Positions 55,060-64,000 of a DNA stretch of 64,000 bases are shown in pieces. The DNA is taken from positions 1 through 64,000 of the forward strand of contig JAUIJA010000001.1 in NCBI GenBank assembly GCA_030431055.1, read 5' to 3'. The translations under genes were made by a program, and so were the position numbers. This DNA is from Bacteroidia bacterium. GTDB lineage: Bacteria > Bacteroidota > Bacteroidia > Flavobacteriales > Flavobacteriaceae. Position 1 is the first letter of the stretch, and each line of letters opens with the position of its first letter. The notes under the pieces were generated by a model that was not told where the DNA came from, did no database searches, and saw only the letters and a list, made by a program, of their open reading frames with translations.

Positions 55060-55687
55060 ATTTTTTATACTTCATAGGTAAATAGACGACTTTTTTTGTT
55101 TCGAAGAAATCTTCTTCAAAAAAATCTTGTAAATTATATTCTACAGCGGTTCTATAAGCCGCTAATTCTTCTGTTAAATCTCCGCCTTTTAAATACAAAA
55201 TTCCATTTTTTAATTCGTGTTTTGATTCTTTTTTAATTTTTCCCTTAACCCAAGAAACAAAATCAGGCATATTCGTTACTGCTCTACTTACAATAAAATC
55301 GAATTCTTCCTCAACTAAAGCTGCTCTTTTTTGTTCAGCCTTTAAGTTTTTCAACCCAATAGCCGAAGCTACTTCGTTTACTACTTTTATTTTCTTCGCA
55401 ATTATATCGATTAAGTAAAACTGCGTTTCTGGAAATAGAATCGCTAATGGAATTCCAGGAAATCCTCCACCAGTTCCTACGTCCATAACTTTCGCTCCAG
55501 CTTTAAACTCATGTACTTTTGCAATTCCTAAAGAATGTAAAACGTGTCTTACGTATAATTCTTCTATATCTTTTCTCGAAATGACATTTATCTTAGAATT
55601 CCAATCTAAATACAAATCGTACAAAGCTTCAAATTGTTCTTTTTGCTTATCTGATAAGTTTGGAAAATATTTTAAAATTAGTTCCAT
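55058..55687 (-). CDS. rsmG: 16S rRNA (guanine527-N7)-methyltransferase
   Basis: Methylates N7 of G527 in 16S rRNA. SAM-binding motif VMDVGTGGGFPGIPLAI, then FYLIDIIAKKIKVVNEVA, the conserved FDFIVSRAV and LYLKGGDL. The ATG at 55687 (MELILKYFPNLS) is used because a -7 box (55703-55710) lies inside the longer frame; that gives 209 residues, a usual length. Divergent from the desaturase gene. Confidence 0.95.
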   Translation of the reverse strand: MELILKYFPNLSDKQKEQFEALYDLYLDWNSKINVISRKDIEELYVRHVLHSLGIAKVHEFKAGAKVMDVGTGGGFPGIPLAILFPETQFYLIDIIAKKIKVVNEVASAIGLKNLKAEQKRAALVEEEFDFIVSRAVTNMPDFVSWVKGKIKKESKHELKNGILYLKGGDLTEELAAYRTAVEYNLQDFFEEDFFETKKVVYLPMKYKK

Positions 55688-55702
55688 TATTAAAATTTTC
55701 AA

Positions 55703-55710
55703 CAAAAATA
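55703..55710 (-). promoter_or_regulatory. -7 box of rsmG
   Basis: TATTTTTG on the minus strand, 15 bases before the ATG at 55687. Confidence 0.5.
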
Positions 55711-55762
55711 CGGTTTTCATCAACAATTCATTTCAAAAAATGTTTTTGAATGAGATTATTAT

Positions 55763-55770
55763 TACCTTTG
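55763..55770 (+). promoter_or_regulatory. -7 box of the desaturase gene
   Basis: TACCTTTG lies inside the longest frame, so the start at 55750 is unlikely; the ATG at 55795 follows 24 bases later. Confidence 0.5.
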
Positions 55771-55794
55771 GTCACGAATCGAATGCTAATGACT

Positions 55795-56889
55795 ATGAAT
55801 AAACAAGCTCCAATTTTTGCAAAAAGAGACAAGACAAAATTCTTTAGAACGCTAAATAAGCGTGTTAACGAATACTTTAAAGAAAACAACATCAAAAAAA
55901 CTGGAAACTGGAAATTACATTTAAAAACAATCGTAATGTTTACCTTGTTTTTAGCTCCGTATTTTTTTCTTATTGCAATTGATATGCCGTTTTGGCTATA
56001 CTTACTATTAAGTGTTGTTATTGGTGTTGGAATGGCTGGAGTTGGAATGAATGTAATGCACGATGGAAACCACGGTTCTTATTCTGAAAAAGGATGGATT
56101 AACAAAATAATGGGTGGAAGTATTTACATTTTAGCAGGAAACGTTTACAATTGGCAAGTTCAGCACAATGTTTTACATCATACTTATACCAATATACATG
56201 GACACGATGAAGATTTAGATGCTGGAAAAATCATCCGTTTTACTAAAAAAGCGAAATGGCATCGTTTTCATAAATTCCAACATTACTATTCTGTATTTTT
56301 ATATGGATTGTTAACGTTTAACTGGGCAATTACTACAGATTTCCTTCAAATGAGGCGCTATCTAAAGAGAAAATTGTCTTATGGCGAATTTAAAAAACCA
56401 TCTATTCGTTGGACAACTTTAATTATCACTAAAGTAATTTACTTCTCAGTTTGGTTAGTTATTCCAATGGTTTTAGGAATTACTTGGTGGAAAGTTTTAT
56501 TAGGTTTTATAGTAATGCATTATACAGCTGGATTAATTTTAAGTGTTATTTTTCAATTAGCACATGTTGTAGAAGACACAGAAAACCCAGAACCAAACGA
56601 AGCTGGAGAAATGGAAAATACTTGGGCAGTTCACCAATTATTTACCACAGCAAATTTTGCACCTAAAAACTGGTTGATGAATTGGTACACTGGCGGTTTA
56701 AACCATCAAATTGAACATCATATTTTTCCACACATCAGTCACGTTCATTATGGAAAAATAGCAAAAATTGTTAAAGAAACTGCTGCGGAATTTGATCTAC
56801 CATATTACGAATTCAAAACTACTCGTGCAGCAATTGCTTCGCATTTTAAACATTTACGAGAATTGGGACAAAAACCTCAATTAATATAA
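55795..56889 (+). CDS. Membrane fatty acid desaturase (acyl-CoA or phospholipid)
   Basis: Introduces a double bond into fatty acyl chains with a di-iron centre. The three histidine boxes are present: HDGNH, HNVLHH and HQIEHH. Hydrophobic helices surround them (IVMFTLFLAPYFFLIAIDM, VIYFSVWLVIPMVLGITW). I chose the ATG at 55795 (MNKQAPIFAKRDK), about 364 residues. Neighbours are an aminotransferase and fabD on the same strand. Substrate type and position of the double bond cannot be told. Confidence 0.92.
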   Translation: MNKQAPIFAKRDKTKFFRTLNKRVNEYFKENNIKKTGNWKLHLKTIVMFTLFLAPYFFLIAIDMPFWLYLLLSVVIGVGMAGVGMNVMHDGNHGSYSEKGWINKIMGGSIYILAGNVYNWQVQHNVLHHTYTNIHGHDEDLDAGKIIRFTKKAKWHRFHKFQHYYSVFLYGLLTFNWAITTDFLQMRRYLKRKLSYGEFKKPSIRWTTLIITKVIYFSVWLVIPMVLGITWWKVLLGFIVMHYTAGLILSVIFQLAHVVEDTENPEPNEAGEMENTWAVHQLFTTANFAPKNWLMNWYTGGLNHQIEHHIFPHISHVHYGKIAKIVKETAAEFDLPYYEFKTTRAAIASHFKHLRELGQKPQLI

Positions 56890-56915
56890 TTAAATAATAA
56901 CGTTTCAACACAACT

Positions 56916-58103
56916 ATGAATTCTGTTTTATCTGAAAGAATTAACAACCTTGCCGTTTCGCAAACATTAGCAATGGCGGCTTTAGCAAGAGAATTAAAAG
57001 CACAAGGTAAAGATGTTATCAGTTTAAGTTTAGGAGAACCTGATTTTCACACGCCAGATTTTATCAAAGAAGCTGCAAAAAAAGCTATTGATGATAACTG
57101 GAGTTCTTATCCACCAGTAGATGGTTATGGTGAATTAAAAGAAGCTATTTCTAAAAAATTCAAAAGAGATAATAACTTAAACTATACTACTTCTCAAATT
57201 GTTGTTTCAACCGGAGCAAAACAAGCTTTATATAACATTGCTCAAGTAATGTTAAATGAAGGTGATGAAGTTATTTTACCGGCGCCTTTTTGGGTTTCAT
57301 ACTTTGAAATCATCAAACTTTCGGGTGGAATTCCAGTAGAAGTTCCAACTTCGGTTGACAGTCATTTTAAAATAACTCCTCAACAACTTGAAAAAGTTAT
57401 CACTCCTAAAACCAAAATGATTTGGTTTAGTTCACCTTGTAATCCATCTGGTTCAGTTTATACAAGAACTGAATTAGAAGCATTGGCTGAAGTACTAAAA
57501 AAGCACCCAAATATTTACGTAGTTTCTGATGAAATTTACGAACACATAACGTATTCTGATAAAAATTCAAGTATTGGCGCAATTCCTGGAATGGAAAACA
57601 ATACGATTACCGTAAACGGAGTTGCAAAAGCATTTGCCATGACCGGCTGGAGAATTGGCTACATTGGCGCTCCAGAATTTATCGCTAAAGCATGTACTAA
57701 GATTCAAGGTCAAGTTACGAGTGGAGCAAATTCAATTGCTCAACGTGCTACAATTGCAGCTGTTGAGGCAGACCCAAGCGCAATTCAATATATGGTTGAT
57801 GCTTTTAAGAATAGAAGAGAATTGGTTTACAATTTACTTTTAGAAATTCCTGATTTTAAATTAACAATGCCAGAAGGCGCTTTTTACTTCTTTCCAGATG
57901 TATCAGCATATTTTGGTAAGACTATAAAAGGAAAAGAAATTAAAAACGCTACAGATTTTGCTATGTTTTTACTAGCAGAAGCTAATGTAGCAACGGTAAC
58001 TGGAGAAGCTTTTGGAAACCCAAACTGCATCCGTTTATCTTACGCAACAAGTGAAGAATTATTAAAAGAAGCAATTTCAAGAATTAAAAAAGCACTTATT
58101 TAG
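56916..58103 (+). CDS. Pyridoxal-phosphate aminotransferase, aspartate aminotransferase type
   Basis: A class I aminotransferase of 395 residues. The PLP lysine is K238 in VNGVAKAFAMTGWRIGYIG. Other motifs: SLGEPDFHTPDFI, SSYPPVDGYGELKEAI, SSPCNPSGSVY and SDEIYEHI, which fit the group Ib aspartate/prephenate aminotransferases. It would transfer the amino group between aspartate and 2-oxoglutarate, though exact specificity needs testing. It follows the desaturase by 26 bases. Confidence 0.92.
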   Translation: MNSVLSERINNLAVSQTLAMAALARELKAQGKDVISLSLGEPDFHTPDFIKEAAKKAIDDNWSSYPPVDGYGELKEAISKKFKRDNNLNYTTSQIVVSTGAKQALYNIAQVMLNEGDEVILPAPFWVSYFEIIKLSGGIPVEVPTSVDSHFKITPQQLEKVITPKTKMIWFSSPCNPSGSVYTRTELEALAEVLKKHPNIYVVSDEIYEHITYSDKNSSIGAIPGMENNTITVNGVAKAFAMTGWRIGYIGAPEFIAKACTKIQGQVTSGANSIAQRATIAAVEADPSAIQYMVDAFKNRRELVYNLLLEIPDFKLTMPEGAFYFFPDVSAYFGKTIKGKEIKNATDFAMFLLAEANVATVTGEAFGNPNCIRLSYATSEELLKEAISRIKKALI

Positions 58104-58110
58104 AAATTAC

Positions 58111-58118
58111 TAAATTTG
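58111..58118 (+). promoter_or_regulatory. -7 box of fabD
   Basis: TAAATTTG in the 35-base gap after the aminotransferase, 20 bases before the fabD ATG. fabD may have its own promoter as well as read-through. Confidence 0.45.
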
Positions 58119-58138
58119 ATTTTCAAAAATAAACTTAT

Positions 58139-59014
58139 ATGAAAGCATATGTTTTTCCTGGTCAAGGAGCTCAATTTACAGGAATGGGAAAAGATTTATA
58201 TGAAAATTCTCCTATTGCCAAAGAATTATTTGAAAAAGCAAACGATATTCTAGGTTTTAGAATTACAGATATTATGTTCGAAGGAACTGCAGAAGAATTA
58301 AAGGAAACTAAAGTTACACAACCAGCAGTTTTTTTACATTCGGTTATTTTAGCTAAAGTTTTAGATGTAAAACCAGAGATGGTTGCAGGACATTCACTAG
58401 GTGAATTTTCTGCTTTAGTTGTAAATGGTACTTTATCTTTTGAAGATGGTTTGAAATTAGTTTCTCAAAGAGCAATGGCCATGCAAAAAGCTTGTGAAAT
58501 CACTCCTTCTACAATGGCTGCTGTTTTAAATTTAGAAGACAAAGTTGTAGAAGATATTTGTGATTCAATCGATGGCGTTGTAGTTGCTGCAAATTACAAT
58601 TGTCCAGGACAATTGGTTATTTCTGGAGAATTTAAAGCTGTTGAAGAAGCTTGCGAAAAGATGAAAGAAGCTGGCGCTAAAAGAGCTTTAATTTTACCTG
58701 TTGGTGGTGCTTTTCACTCACCAATGATGGAACCAGCTCGTGAAGAATTAGCCGCTGCAATTGAAGCGACTACTTTTTCAACACCAAGTTGCCCAGTGTA
58801 TCAAAATGTAACAGCAAGTGCAATTTCTGACGCTGCTGAGATTAAGAAAAACTTAATTGCTCAATTAACTGGAGCTGTTAGATGGACACAATCGGTTAAT
58901 CAAATGATTGCTGATGGCGCAACTAGCTTTACGGAAGTTGGCCCAGGAAAAGTATTATCTGGTTTGGTTAAAAAAATCAACCGTGATATGGAAACTATTT
59001 CTGCTAGTTTATAA
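58139..59014 (+). CDS. fabD: Malonyl-CoA:ACP transacylase
   Basis: Moves malonyl groups from CoA to acyl carrier protein for fatty acid synthesis. The catalytic Ser is S86 in AGHSLGEFSALV, with the GQGAQ motif at the start (VFPGQGAQFTGMG) and H in GGAFHSPMM. 291 residues, full length. Confidence 0.96.
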   Translation: MKAYVFPGQGAQFTGMGKDLYENSPIAKELFEKANDILGFRITDIMFEGTAEELKETKVTQPAVFLHSVILAKVLDVKPEMVAGHSLGEFSALVVNGTLSFEDGLKLVSQRAMAMQKACEITPSTMAAVLNLEDKVVEDICDSIDGVVVAANYNCPGQLVISGEFKAVEEACEKMKEAGAKRALILPVGGAFHSPMMEPAREELAAAIEATTFSTPSCPVYQNVTASAISDAAEIKKNLIAQLTGAVRWTQSVNQMIADGATSFTEVGPGKVLSGLVKKINRDMETISASL

Positions 59015-59032
59015 AAAAGTTGATAAATAAAT

Positions 59033-59059
59033 AAAAAAACGAAGCTAAGCTTCGTTTTT
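59033..59059. terminator. Bidirectional terminator between fabD and galE
   Basis: CGAAGCT-A-AGCTTCG between an A run and a T run, at the junction of two converging genes. Confidence 0.85.
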
Positions 59060-60073
59060 TTATTTTCTAATCTTTTGCTCCCATTTCCATGCACTAGCTA
59101 AAGCTTCTTCTAAAGAAGATTTTGCTTTCCAACCTAAAACTTGATTTGCTTTATCAGTATTAGCATAAGCTTCTGTGATATCACCTTCTCTTCTATCGAC
59201 AATTTTGTAAGGTAATTTTTTATTCGATACTTTTTCAAAAGCATTTATAACTTCTAATACAGAACTTCCTTTTCCAGTGCCAATATTAAAAGTTTCAACT
59301 TTTTCTATATTTTTATTATCCATCAAACGCTTCAAGGCTACAACATGTGCTTTTGCCAAATCAACCACGTGAATATAATCACGAATTGCCGTTCCATCAG
59401 ATGTTGGGTAATCATCTCCAAAAACAGATAATTCTTTTCGTAAACCTGCCGCTGTTTGTGTAATAAATGGAACTAAATTTTGTGGAACACCTAATGGCAA
59501 CTCTCCTATTTCAGCTGAAGGATGCGCACCAATTGGGTTAAAATAACGCAACAAAATCGCATTAACATTGGAAACCTTGGTTACATCAGAAATAATTTCT
59601 TCACCTATCTGTTTTGTATTTCCGTAAGGCGACATCGCTTCTTGAACTGGTGCATTTTCGGTAATCGGCATAGTTTCTGCTTGACCGTAAACCGTACAAG
59701 ACGAACTAAAAATAAAATTAGCTTTAGATTTGGCTTGTAATTCTTGTAATAAATACACTAAAGCATTGATATTATTTTCATAATACAACAACGGATTTTC
59801 AACACTTTCGCCAACTGCTTTACTTGCTGCAAAATGAATTACTCCATTTATATCATGATGCTTTGCAAAAAAATCTTGAACCGATTTTTTCTCACGTAAA
59901 TCTATATTTTCAAAAAGCGGCTTTTTGTTGGTAATTCGTTCAATTCCGTCTAAAACATCAAGTGAAGAATTTGATAAATTATCTACAATAACAACTTCAA
60001 ATCCTTCGCTTTGTAATTCTACAACTGTATGCGAACCAATAAAACCTAAACCACCTGTAACTAATATCTTCAT
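59060..60073 (-). CDS. galE: UDP-glucose 4-epimerase
   Basis: Interconverts UDP-glucose and UDP-galactose, feeding surface polysaccharide synthesis. NAD-binding motif GGLGFIGSH at residues 7-15; catalytic Tyr and Lys in SPYGNTKQIGEE and the Ser/Thr in IFSSSCTVYG. Conserved LRYFNPIGAHPS and RDYIHVVDLA. 337 residues is full length. Confidence 0.96.
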   Translation of the reverse strand: MKILVTGGLGFIGSHTVVELQSEGFEVVIVDNLSNSSLDVLDGIERITNKKPLFENIDLREKKSVQDFFAKHHDINGVIHFAASKAVGESVENPLLYYENNINALVYLLQELQAKSKANFIFSSSCTVYGQAETMPITENAPVQEAMSPYGNTKQIGEEIISDVTKVSNVNAILLRYFNPIGAHPSAEIGELPLGVPQNLVPFITQTAAGLRKELSVFGDDYPTSDGTAIRDYIHVVDLAKAHVVALKRLMDNKNIEKVETFNIGTGKGSSVLEVINAFEKVSNKKLPYKIVDRREGDITEAYANTDKANQVLGWKAKSSLEEALASAWKWEQKIRK

Positions 60074-60139
60074 ATTTTAGTTTTCAGTCACAGTCACAGT
60101 AAACAGTTTTTTGAGACTGAATACTGAAACTGAATACTA
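60074..60139. repeat. Short repeats between galE and the DegT aminotransferase
   Basis: ACTGAATACT occurs at 60116-60125 and 60129-60138, and TTCAGTC (60083-60089) pairs with GACTGAA (60115-60121). The CAGTCA unit occurs twice nearby. Resembles a minor dispersed repeat; no gene. Confidence 0.45.
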
Positions 60140-61267
60140 TTATACAAACTCTAAAACCGAATCTGTTATAAATTTAATTTGTTCGTCATCTAATTCTGTA
60201 TGCATTGGTAATGCAATAACTTCATCAGATAATTGATTAGTAATACCAAAATTAGCCTCATCATATCTTGAATCAGCGTAAGCTTTTTGCTTGTGTAATG
60301 GAATAGGATAATAAATCGCACAAGGAATTCCTTTTTCTTGTAAATGCTTTAAAAGTCCGTCTCGTTTTCCATTTAGAACTCTAAATACATATTGATGGAA
60401 AACATGGCAATCGCAATTCTCGCAAATGGTTGGCACCCACAAATTAGTATTTACACCTAAAGCAGCCGAATACTTTCTAGCAGCTTCTTGTCTTGCTTTA
60501 TTATAAGCATCTAAATGTGGTAATTTTGCTTTTAAAACTCCAGCTTGAATACTATCTAATCGAGAATTTACTCCAACAACATCGTGATGATAACGTTCGT
60601 ACATACCGTGATTTACAATTCCGCGAATAGTATAAGCTAAATCATCATCATTGGTAAAAATAGCTCCACCATCGCCATAACACCCTAAGTTTTTAGAAGG
60701 GAAAAATGAAGTTGCTCCTACATGACCAATTCCTCCTACTTTTTCTTTCTTACCATTTTTCCAAGTATAATTAGCACCAATTGCTTGTGCATTATCCTCA
60801 ATTACAAACAAATTATGCTCATTTGCAATTTCCATAATCGCATCCATATTTGCGGCACGACCAAATAAATGAACAGGAACAATAGCTTTTGTTTTTGGTG
60901 TAATTGCTTTTTTAATGGCTTCGATTGAGATGTTCATATCGTCTAAATTAACATCGACTAAAACCGGAGTTAATTGCAATAACGCGATAACTTCAACCGT
61001 TGCCGCGAAAGTAAAATTGGCCGTAATCACTTCGTCACCAGGTTGTAAACCTAATCCCATCATGGCTATTTGCAACGCATCAGTTCCATTTGCACACGGA
61101 ATTACGTGTTTTACGCCCAAATATTTCTCTAAATCAGCTTGAAATTCATGAACTAACGGTCCGTTTATATAAGCATTTGATTCTAAAACATCTTGAATCG
61201 AATTATTTACTTCGTCTTTTATTTTTTCATATTGACTTTTTAAGTCAACCATTTGTAATTTTCGCAT
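60140..61267 (-). CDS. DegT/DnrJ/EryC1/StrS-family sugar aminotransferase
   Basis: A PLP enzyme that transfers an amino group to a nucleotide-linked keto sugar. The PLP lysine lies in SFFPSKNLGCYGDGGAI; other motifs are ANGTDALQIAM, GDEVITANFTFAAT, VPVHLFGRAANMDAI and EDNAQAIGA. Starts at the ATG at 61267 because the -7 box (61288-61295) sits directly before the longer frame's ATG at 61285, leaving no leader there. 375 residues. It lies by galE and the Kdo transferase gene, so O-antigen or other envelope glycan synthesis is likely. Confidence 0.92.
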   Translation of the reverse strand: MRKLQMVDLKSQYEKIKDEVNNSIQDVLESNAYINGPLVHEFQADLEKYLGVKHVIPCANGTDALQIAMMGLGLQPGDEVITANFTFAATVEVIALLQLTPVLVDVNLDDMNISIEAIKKAITPKTKAIVPVHLFGRAANMDAIMEIANEHNLFVIEDNAQAIGANYTWKNGKKEKVGGIGHVGATSFFPSKNLGCYGDGGAIFTNDDDLAYTIRGIVNHGMYERYHHDVVGVNSRLDSIQAGVLKAKLPHLDAYNKARQEAARKYSAALGVNTNLWVPTICENCDCHVFHQYVFRVLNGKRDGLLKHLQEKGIPCAIYYPIPLHKQKAYADSRYDEANFGITNQLSDEVIALPMHTELDDEQIKFITDSVLEFV

Positions 61268-61287
61268 TGGAATAATTTTTAGCATAA

Positions 61288-61295
61288 CAAAAATA
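61288..61295 (-). promoter_or_regulatory. -7 box of the DegT-type aminotransferase gene
   Basis: TATTTTTG on the minus strand, 20 bases before the ATG at 61267. Confidence 0.5.
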
Positions 61296-61361
61296 AGAAA
61301 TATTGTGCTACTTTTTTAGCATAAGGAAAAAGAAACGTATTTTAGCCAATAAATTGTTAGC

Positions 61362-62639
61362 ATGCTATTTTTCTATAACATTTTAACGCACATTGCTAGT
61401 CTAGTTTTGAGATTCTTGGCGTTTTTTAGCCCAAAGCTTAAACTTTTTGTCGATGGCAGAAAACATGTTTTTCAAACTTTAGAGAGCAAAATTTCCACTA
61501 CCGATAAAACAATTTGGTTTCACGCTGCATCTTTAGGCGAATACGAACAAGGCGTTCCTGTTATAGAGGGAATGAAACAGAAATTTCCAAATCATAAAAT
61601 TCTAATTACTTTTTTTTCACCTTCGGGTTATGAAGTTAGAAAAAACAACACCTTAGCTGATGTAACAGTTTATTTGCCTTTAGACACCAAAGCAAACGCT
61701 AGAAAATTCATCAAATTTGTAAAGCCCGAAATGGTGTTTTTCATCAAATATGAATTCTGGCCAAATTATCTAAACGAGTTAAAAAAACAAGAAGTTCCAA
61801 CATATTTGGTTTCTGGAATTTTTAGAAAAAAACAAGCTTTCTTTAAATGGTATGGCGGATTTTATAGAGATGCATTAAAAACGTTTAATCATTTTTTTGT
61901 TCAGAATGATTATTCAAAACAATTGATACAATCTATTGGTTTCAATAATGTAACTATTTCTGGCGATACACGTTTTGATAGAGTTATTGATATTTTGAAC
62001 AGAGATAATTCGTTGGATTTTATTGAAGATTTCAAGAATAATCAAGTCACAATTGTAATAGGTAGTTCTTGGCCAAAAGATGAAGAATTATTAGTTAATT
62101 ATATCAATCAGAGTGCTGATGGAGTAAAATTTATTATTGCACCGCATAATATTAAGCAAGAACAAATTTCAAGTCTAAAATCTTCAATTAAAAAGAAAAC
62201 AATTTTATATTCTGAATATACTAATGAGATTTCTCGTTTTACTCGAAATGACAATGAAGAATTGAAAAAAGCTCAAGTTTTTATTATTGACACCATTGGA
62301 ATTTTAACCAAAATTTACAGTTACGCTGATATCGCTTATGTAGGTGGTGGATTTGGAAATCCTGGTGTTCATAATATTTTAGAACCAGCAACTTTTGGCG
62401 TTCCAATTATTATTGGTACAAATTATTCGCACTTTGCTGAAGCAACAGCTTTAGTTCATCAAGAAGGCTGTATTTCGATTAAAAATGAAAACGAATTAAA
62501 AGTAGCTTTTGATTCACTTTTATACAATTCAGACGAACGAAACGAAAAAGGTCATATTTGCGAAACTTTTGTTCAAATAAATAAAGGCGCAACTTCAAAA
62601 ATCGTCAATCACATTCTTAACGAAAACCTAAATAATTAG
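61362..62639 (+). CDS. waaA: 3-deoxy-D-manno-octulosonic acid (Kdo) transferase
   Basis: Adds Kdo to lipid A in LPS synthesis. An N-terminal membrane segment (FYNILTHIASLVLRFLAFF) is followed by a GT-B fold with HAASLGEYEQG, TFFSPSGYEV, YLPLDTKANARKFI, SGDTRFDRV and the UDP-like donor-binding motifs VIGSSWPKDEE and YVGGGFGNPGVHNILEPA. 425 residues, the normal length. Alternative symbol kdtA. Confidence 0.95.
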   Translation: MLFFYNILTHIASLVLRFLAFFSPKLKLFVDGRKHVFQTLESKISTTDKTIWFHAASLGEYEQGVPVIEGMKQKFPNHKILITFFSPSGYEVRKNNTLADVTVYLPLDTKANARKFIKFVKPEMVFFIKYEFWPNYLNELKKQEVPTYLVSGIFRKKQAFFKWYGGFYRDALKTFNHFFVQNDYSKQLIQSIGFNNVTISGDTRFDRVIDILNRDNSLDFIEDFKNNQVTIVIGSSWPKDEELLVNYINQSADGVKFIIAPHNIKQEQISSLKSSIKKKTILYSEYTNEISRFTRNDNEELKKAQVFIIDTIGILTKIYSYADIAYVGGGFGNPGVHNILEPATFGVPIIIGTNYSHFAEATALVHQEGCISIKNENELKVAFDSLLYNSDERNEKGHICETFVQINKGATSKIVNHILNENLNN

Positions 62640-62688
62640 TCAAAAAATAGATTTTACGTAAATTAGCGACACTTAAAACCCAAAAAAA

Positions 62689-64000
62689 ATGAGAATTTTA
62701 AAATTACTTATCGTTTTACTTTCTTTTCCAATTTTCGCACAACAAGGCGGAATGTGGATTCCTAGCATGTTAAAAGGAATGAATGAGAACGAAATGCAAC
62801 AATTAGGTATGAAAATTTCTGCTGAAGATATTTATGATGCCAATAATTCTAGTATAAAAGATGCTATTATTCATTTTGATGGCGGTTGTACTTCTGAAAT
62901 CATTTCGCCAAAAGGATTGTTATTAACAAATCATCACTGTGGTTATGGTGAAATTCAAAGTCATTCTACTGTAGAACACGATTATTTGCAAGATGGTTTT
63001 TGGGCAATGTCTATGGACGAAGAATTACCAAATCCTGGAATGGTAGCTACGCTAATTGTTAGTATTCACGATGTAACTAATACTGTTTTAGATGGTGTTG
63101 CACAACTTTCATCTGAAGCTGACAAACAAAATAAAATTCAAGAAAATATTTCAAGATTACAAACTACTTTTCCTAAAGAAGCTTGGCAAGAAAATAAAAT
63201 CAAGACTTTCTATGAAGGAAATCAATACATTTTATTTGTAACGGAAACTTTTAAAGATATTCGTTTAGTTGGCGCGCCACCAAGTTCAATTGGAAAATTT
63301 GGTTCAGATACTGATAACTGGGTTTGGCCTCGTCATACTGGAGATTTTTCAATTTTCAGAATTTATGCTGGAAAAGACAACAAGCCAGCTGAATATTCAA
63401 AAGACAATGTTCCTTATACTCCAAAGCATTTCTTACCAATTTCTTTAGACGGAATTGCAGAAGGCGATTTTACAATGGTTTTTGGTTTTCCTGGAAGAAC
63501 TCAGGAATATTTACCTTCATTTGCTGTTGAGCAAATTGTAAATACCTTAAATCCTGCAAAAATTGAAGTTCGTGATGCGGCGCTAAAAGTTCAAGATGCT
63601 TTTATGCGAAAAGACAAAACAATTAAAATTCAGTATGCTTCAAAATATGCTAGTGTTGCTAATTATTGGAAAAAATGGATTGGTGAAAGTCAAGGTTTAA
63701 CAAAATCAAATGCTATCCAGCTTAAAAAAGATTACGAAAATGAATTCTTAAAACGCGTAGCTGAAAAAGGTAAAACCGAAGAATATGGTAATCTTTTAAG
63801 TGATTTTGAAAAGAATTACAATGAAATTTCCGATTATGCTCTAGCAAGAGATTATTTTGCTGAAGTTGCGCTTCGCAATGTTGAATTATTAAATGTTGGT
63901 TTCAGATTATACCAATTAGAAAAAGTGTACACCTTAAAAGGTGAGCAAGCTTTTAATGACAGAAAAACAAATACTTTAAAATCACTTGAAGGTTTTTATA
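62689..64000 (+). CDS. S46-family dipeptidyl peptidase, runs off the window end
   Basis: The frame opens at ATG 62689 and is still open at the window end, so only about 437 residues are visible. A signal peptide (LKLLIVLLSFPIFAQ) is followed by the family S46 pattern: GGCTSEIISPKGLLLTNHHCGY containing the catalytic His, and DNWVWPRHTGDFSIFR with the Asp. The catalytic Ser would lie beyond the window. Related to DPP7/DPP11, which trim peptides in the periplasm for nutrition; DPP7 versus DPP11 cannot be decided because the deciding residue is not in view. Confidence 0.93.
   Translation, partial: MRILKLLIVLLSFPIFAQQGGMWIPSMLKGMNENEMQQLGMKISAEDIYDANNSSIKDAIIHFDGGCTSEIISPKGLLLTNHHCGYGEIQSHSTVEHDYLQDGFWAMSMDEELPNPGMVATLIVSIHDVTNTVLDGVAQLSSEADKQNKIQENISRLQTTFPKEAWQENKIKTFYEGNQYILFVTETFKDIRLVGAPPSSIGKFGSDTDNWVWPRHTGDFSIFRIYAGKDNKPAEYSKDNVPYTPKHFLPISLDGIAEGDFTMVFGFPGRTQEYLPSFAVEQIVNTLNPAKIEVRDAALKVQDAFMRKDKTIKIQYASKYASVANYWKKWIGESQGLTKSNAIQLKKDYENEFLKRVAEKGKTEEYGNLLSDFEKNYNEISDYALARDYFAEVALRNVELLNVGFRLYQLEKVYTLKGEQAFNDRKTNTLKSLEGFY

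Noticed and set aside
55750..55794. Upstream extension of the desaturase gene
   Set aside because: The TACCTTTG box lies within it, so transcription should begin downstream of that ATG.
1..64000. CRISPR array, prophage or insertion sequence
   Set aside because: I saw no regularly spaced direct repeats of 24-40 bases, no transposase or integrase and no phage structural gene.

Overview
The window is a piece of chromosome from a low-GC member of the Flavobacteriaceae, most likely Flavobacterium or a close relative. The evidence is the very AT-rich coding sequence, the lack of Shine-Dalgarno sequences, many -7 boxes of the Bacteroidota type TAnnTTTG, type IX secretion (T9SS) cargo proteins with both type A and type B C-terminal sorting domains plus a T9SS plug-like protein, and a Na+-pumping NADH:quinone reductase operon. 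About fifty protein genes are packed on both strands, with two identical tRNA-Gly genes. I see no CRISPR array, prophage, insertion sequence, rRNA or replication origin, and no gene-free stretch longer than 300 bases.

Layout. 1-546: the inside of a biotin carboxylase gene that stops abruptly near 468, where it is joined to much more AT-rich DNA. This looks like a chimeric contig end or a recombination scar. 684-4193: nadE, an orphan response regulator and dnaG. 4302-6796: an ECF sigma factor, a probable anti-sigma membrane protein and an outer-membrane barrel. 6984-13351: polyprenyl diphosphate synthase, rlmN, an FMN-binding glutamate-synthase-like protein, an O-methyltransferase, a PAP2 phosphatase, a TatA/E protein and an unrecognised 295-aa protein. 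13361-17731: a minus-strand operon of two carboxypeptidase-regulatory-domain proteins, a DUF6702-like protein and an M1 metallopeptidase. 17836-22689: pepE, an SPFH protein, tRNA-Gly x2, a GNAT protein and two convergent L,D-transpeptidases. 22881-30566: a DUF5916-like outer-membrane protein, gpmI and a 1.2k-residue T9SS type B protein. 30681-35766: a TetR regulator, ABC protein, HlyD and TolC operon. 35793-40409: acetyl-CoA hydrolase/transferase, map, a methyltransferase, apbE and a small conserved protein. 40508-46572: nqrABCDEF. 46766-51177: T9SS plug-like protein, DUF3667 protein, apaG and pruA. 51352-62639: a T9SS lipase-like protein, rsmG, fatty acid desaturase, an aminotransferase, fabD, galE, a DegT-type sugar aminotransferase and Kdo transferase. 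62689-end: the start of an S46 dipeptidyl peptidase.

How the genes fit together. Envelope work dominates: peptidoglycan cross-linking, LPS/glycan sugar supply (galE, DegT, waaA), lipid synthesis (fabD, desaturase, polyprenyl synthase) and protein export (Tat, T9SS cargo, HlyD/TolC). The nqr operon and apbE form one functional unit, because ApbE attaches the FMN groups of NqrB and NqrC. Most of the window is ordinary core genome. The points worth a second look are the chimeric start, a primase that has lost all four zinc ligands, a transporter-operon ABC protein with eroded catalytic motifs, a perfect paired operator at the TetR promoter, a dispersed hairpin repeat whose arms vary in a compensatory way, and a nested inverted-repeat element at 39872-40028. 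I did not find a clearly new multi-gene system.
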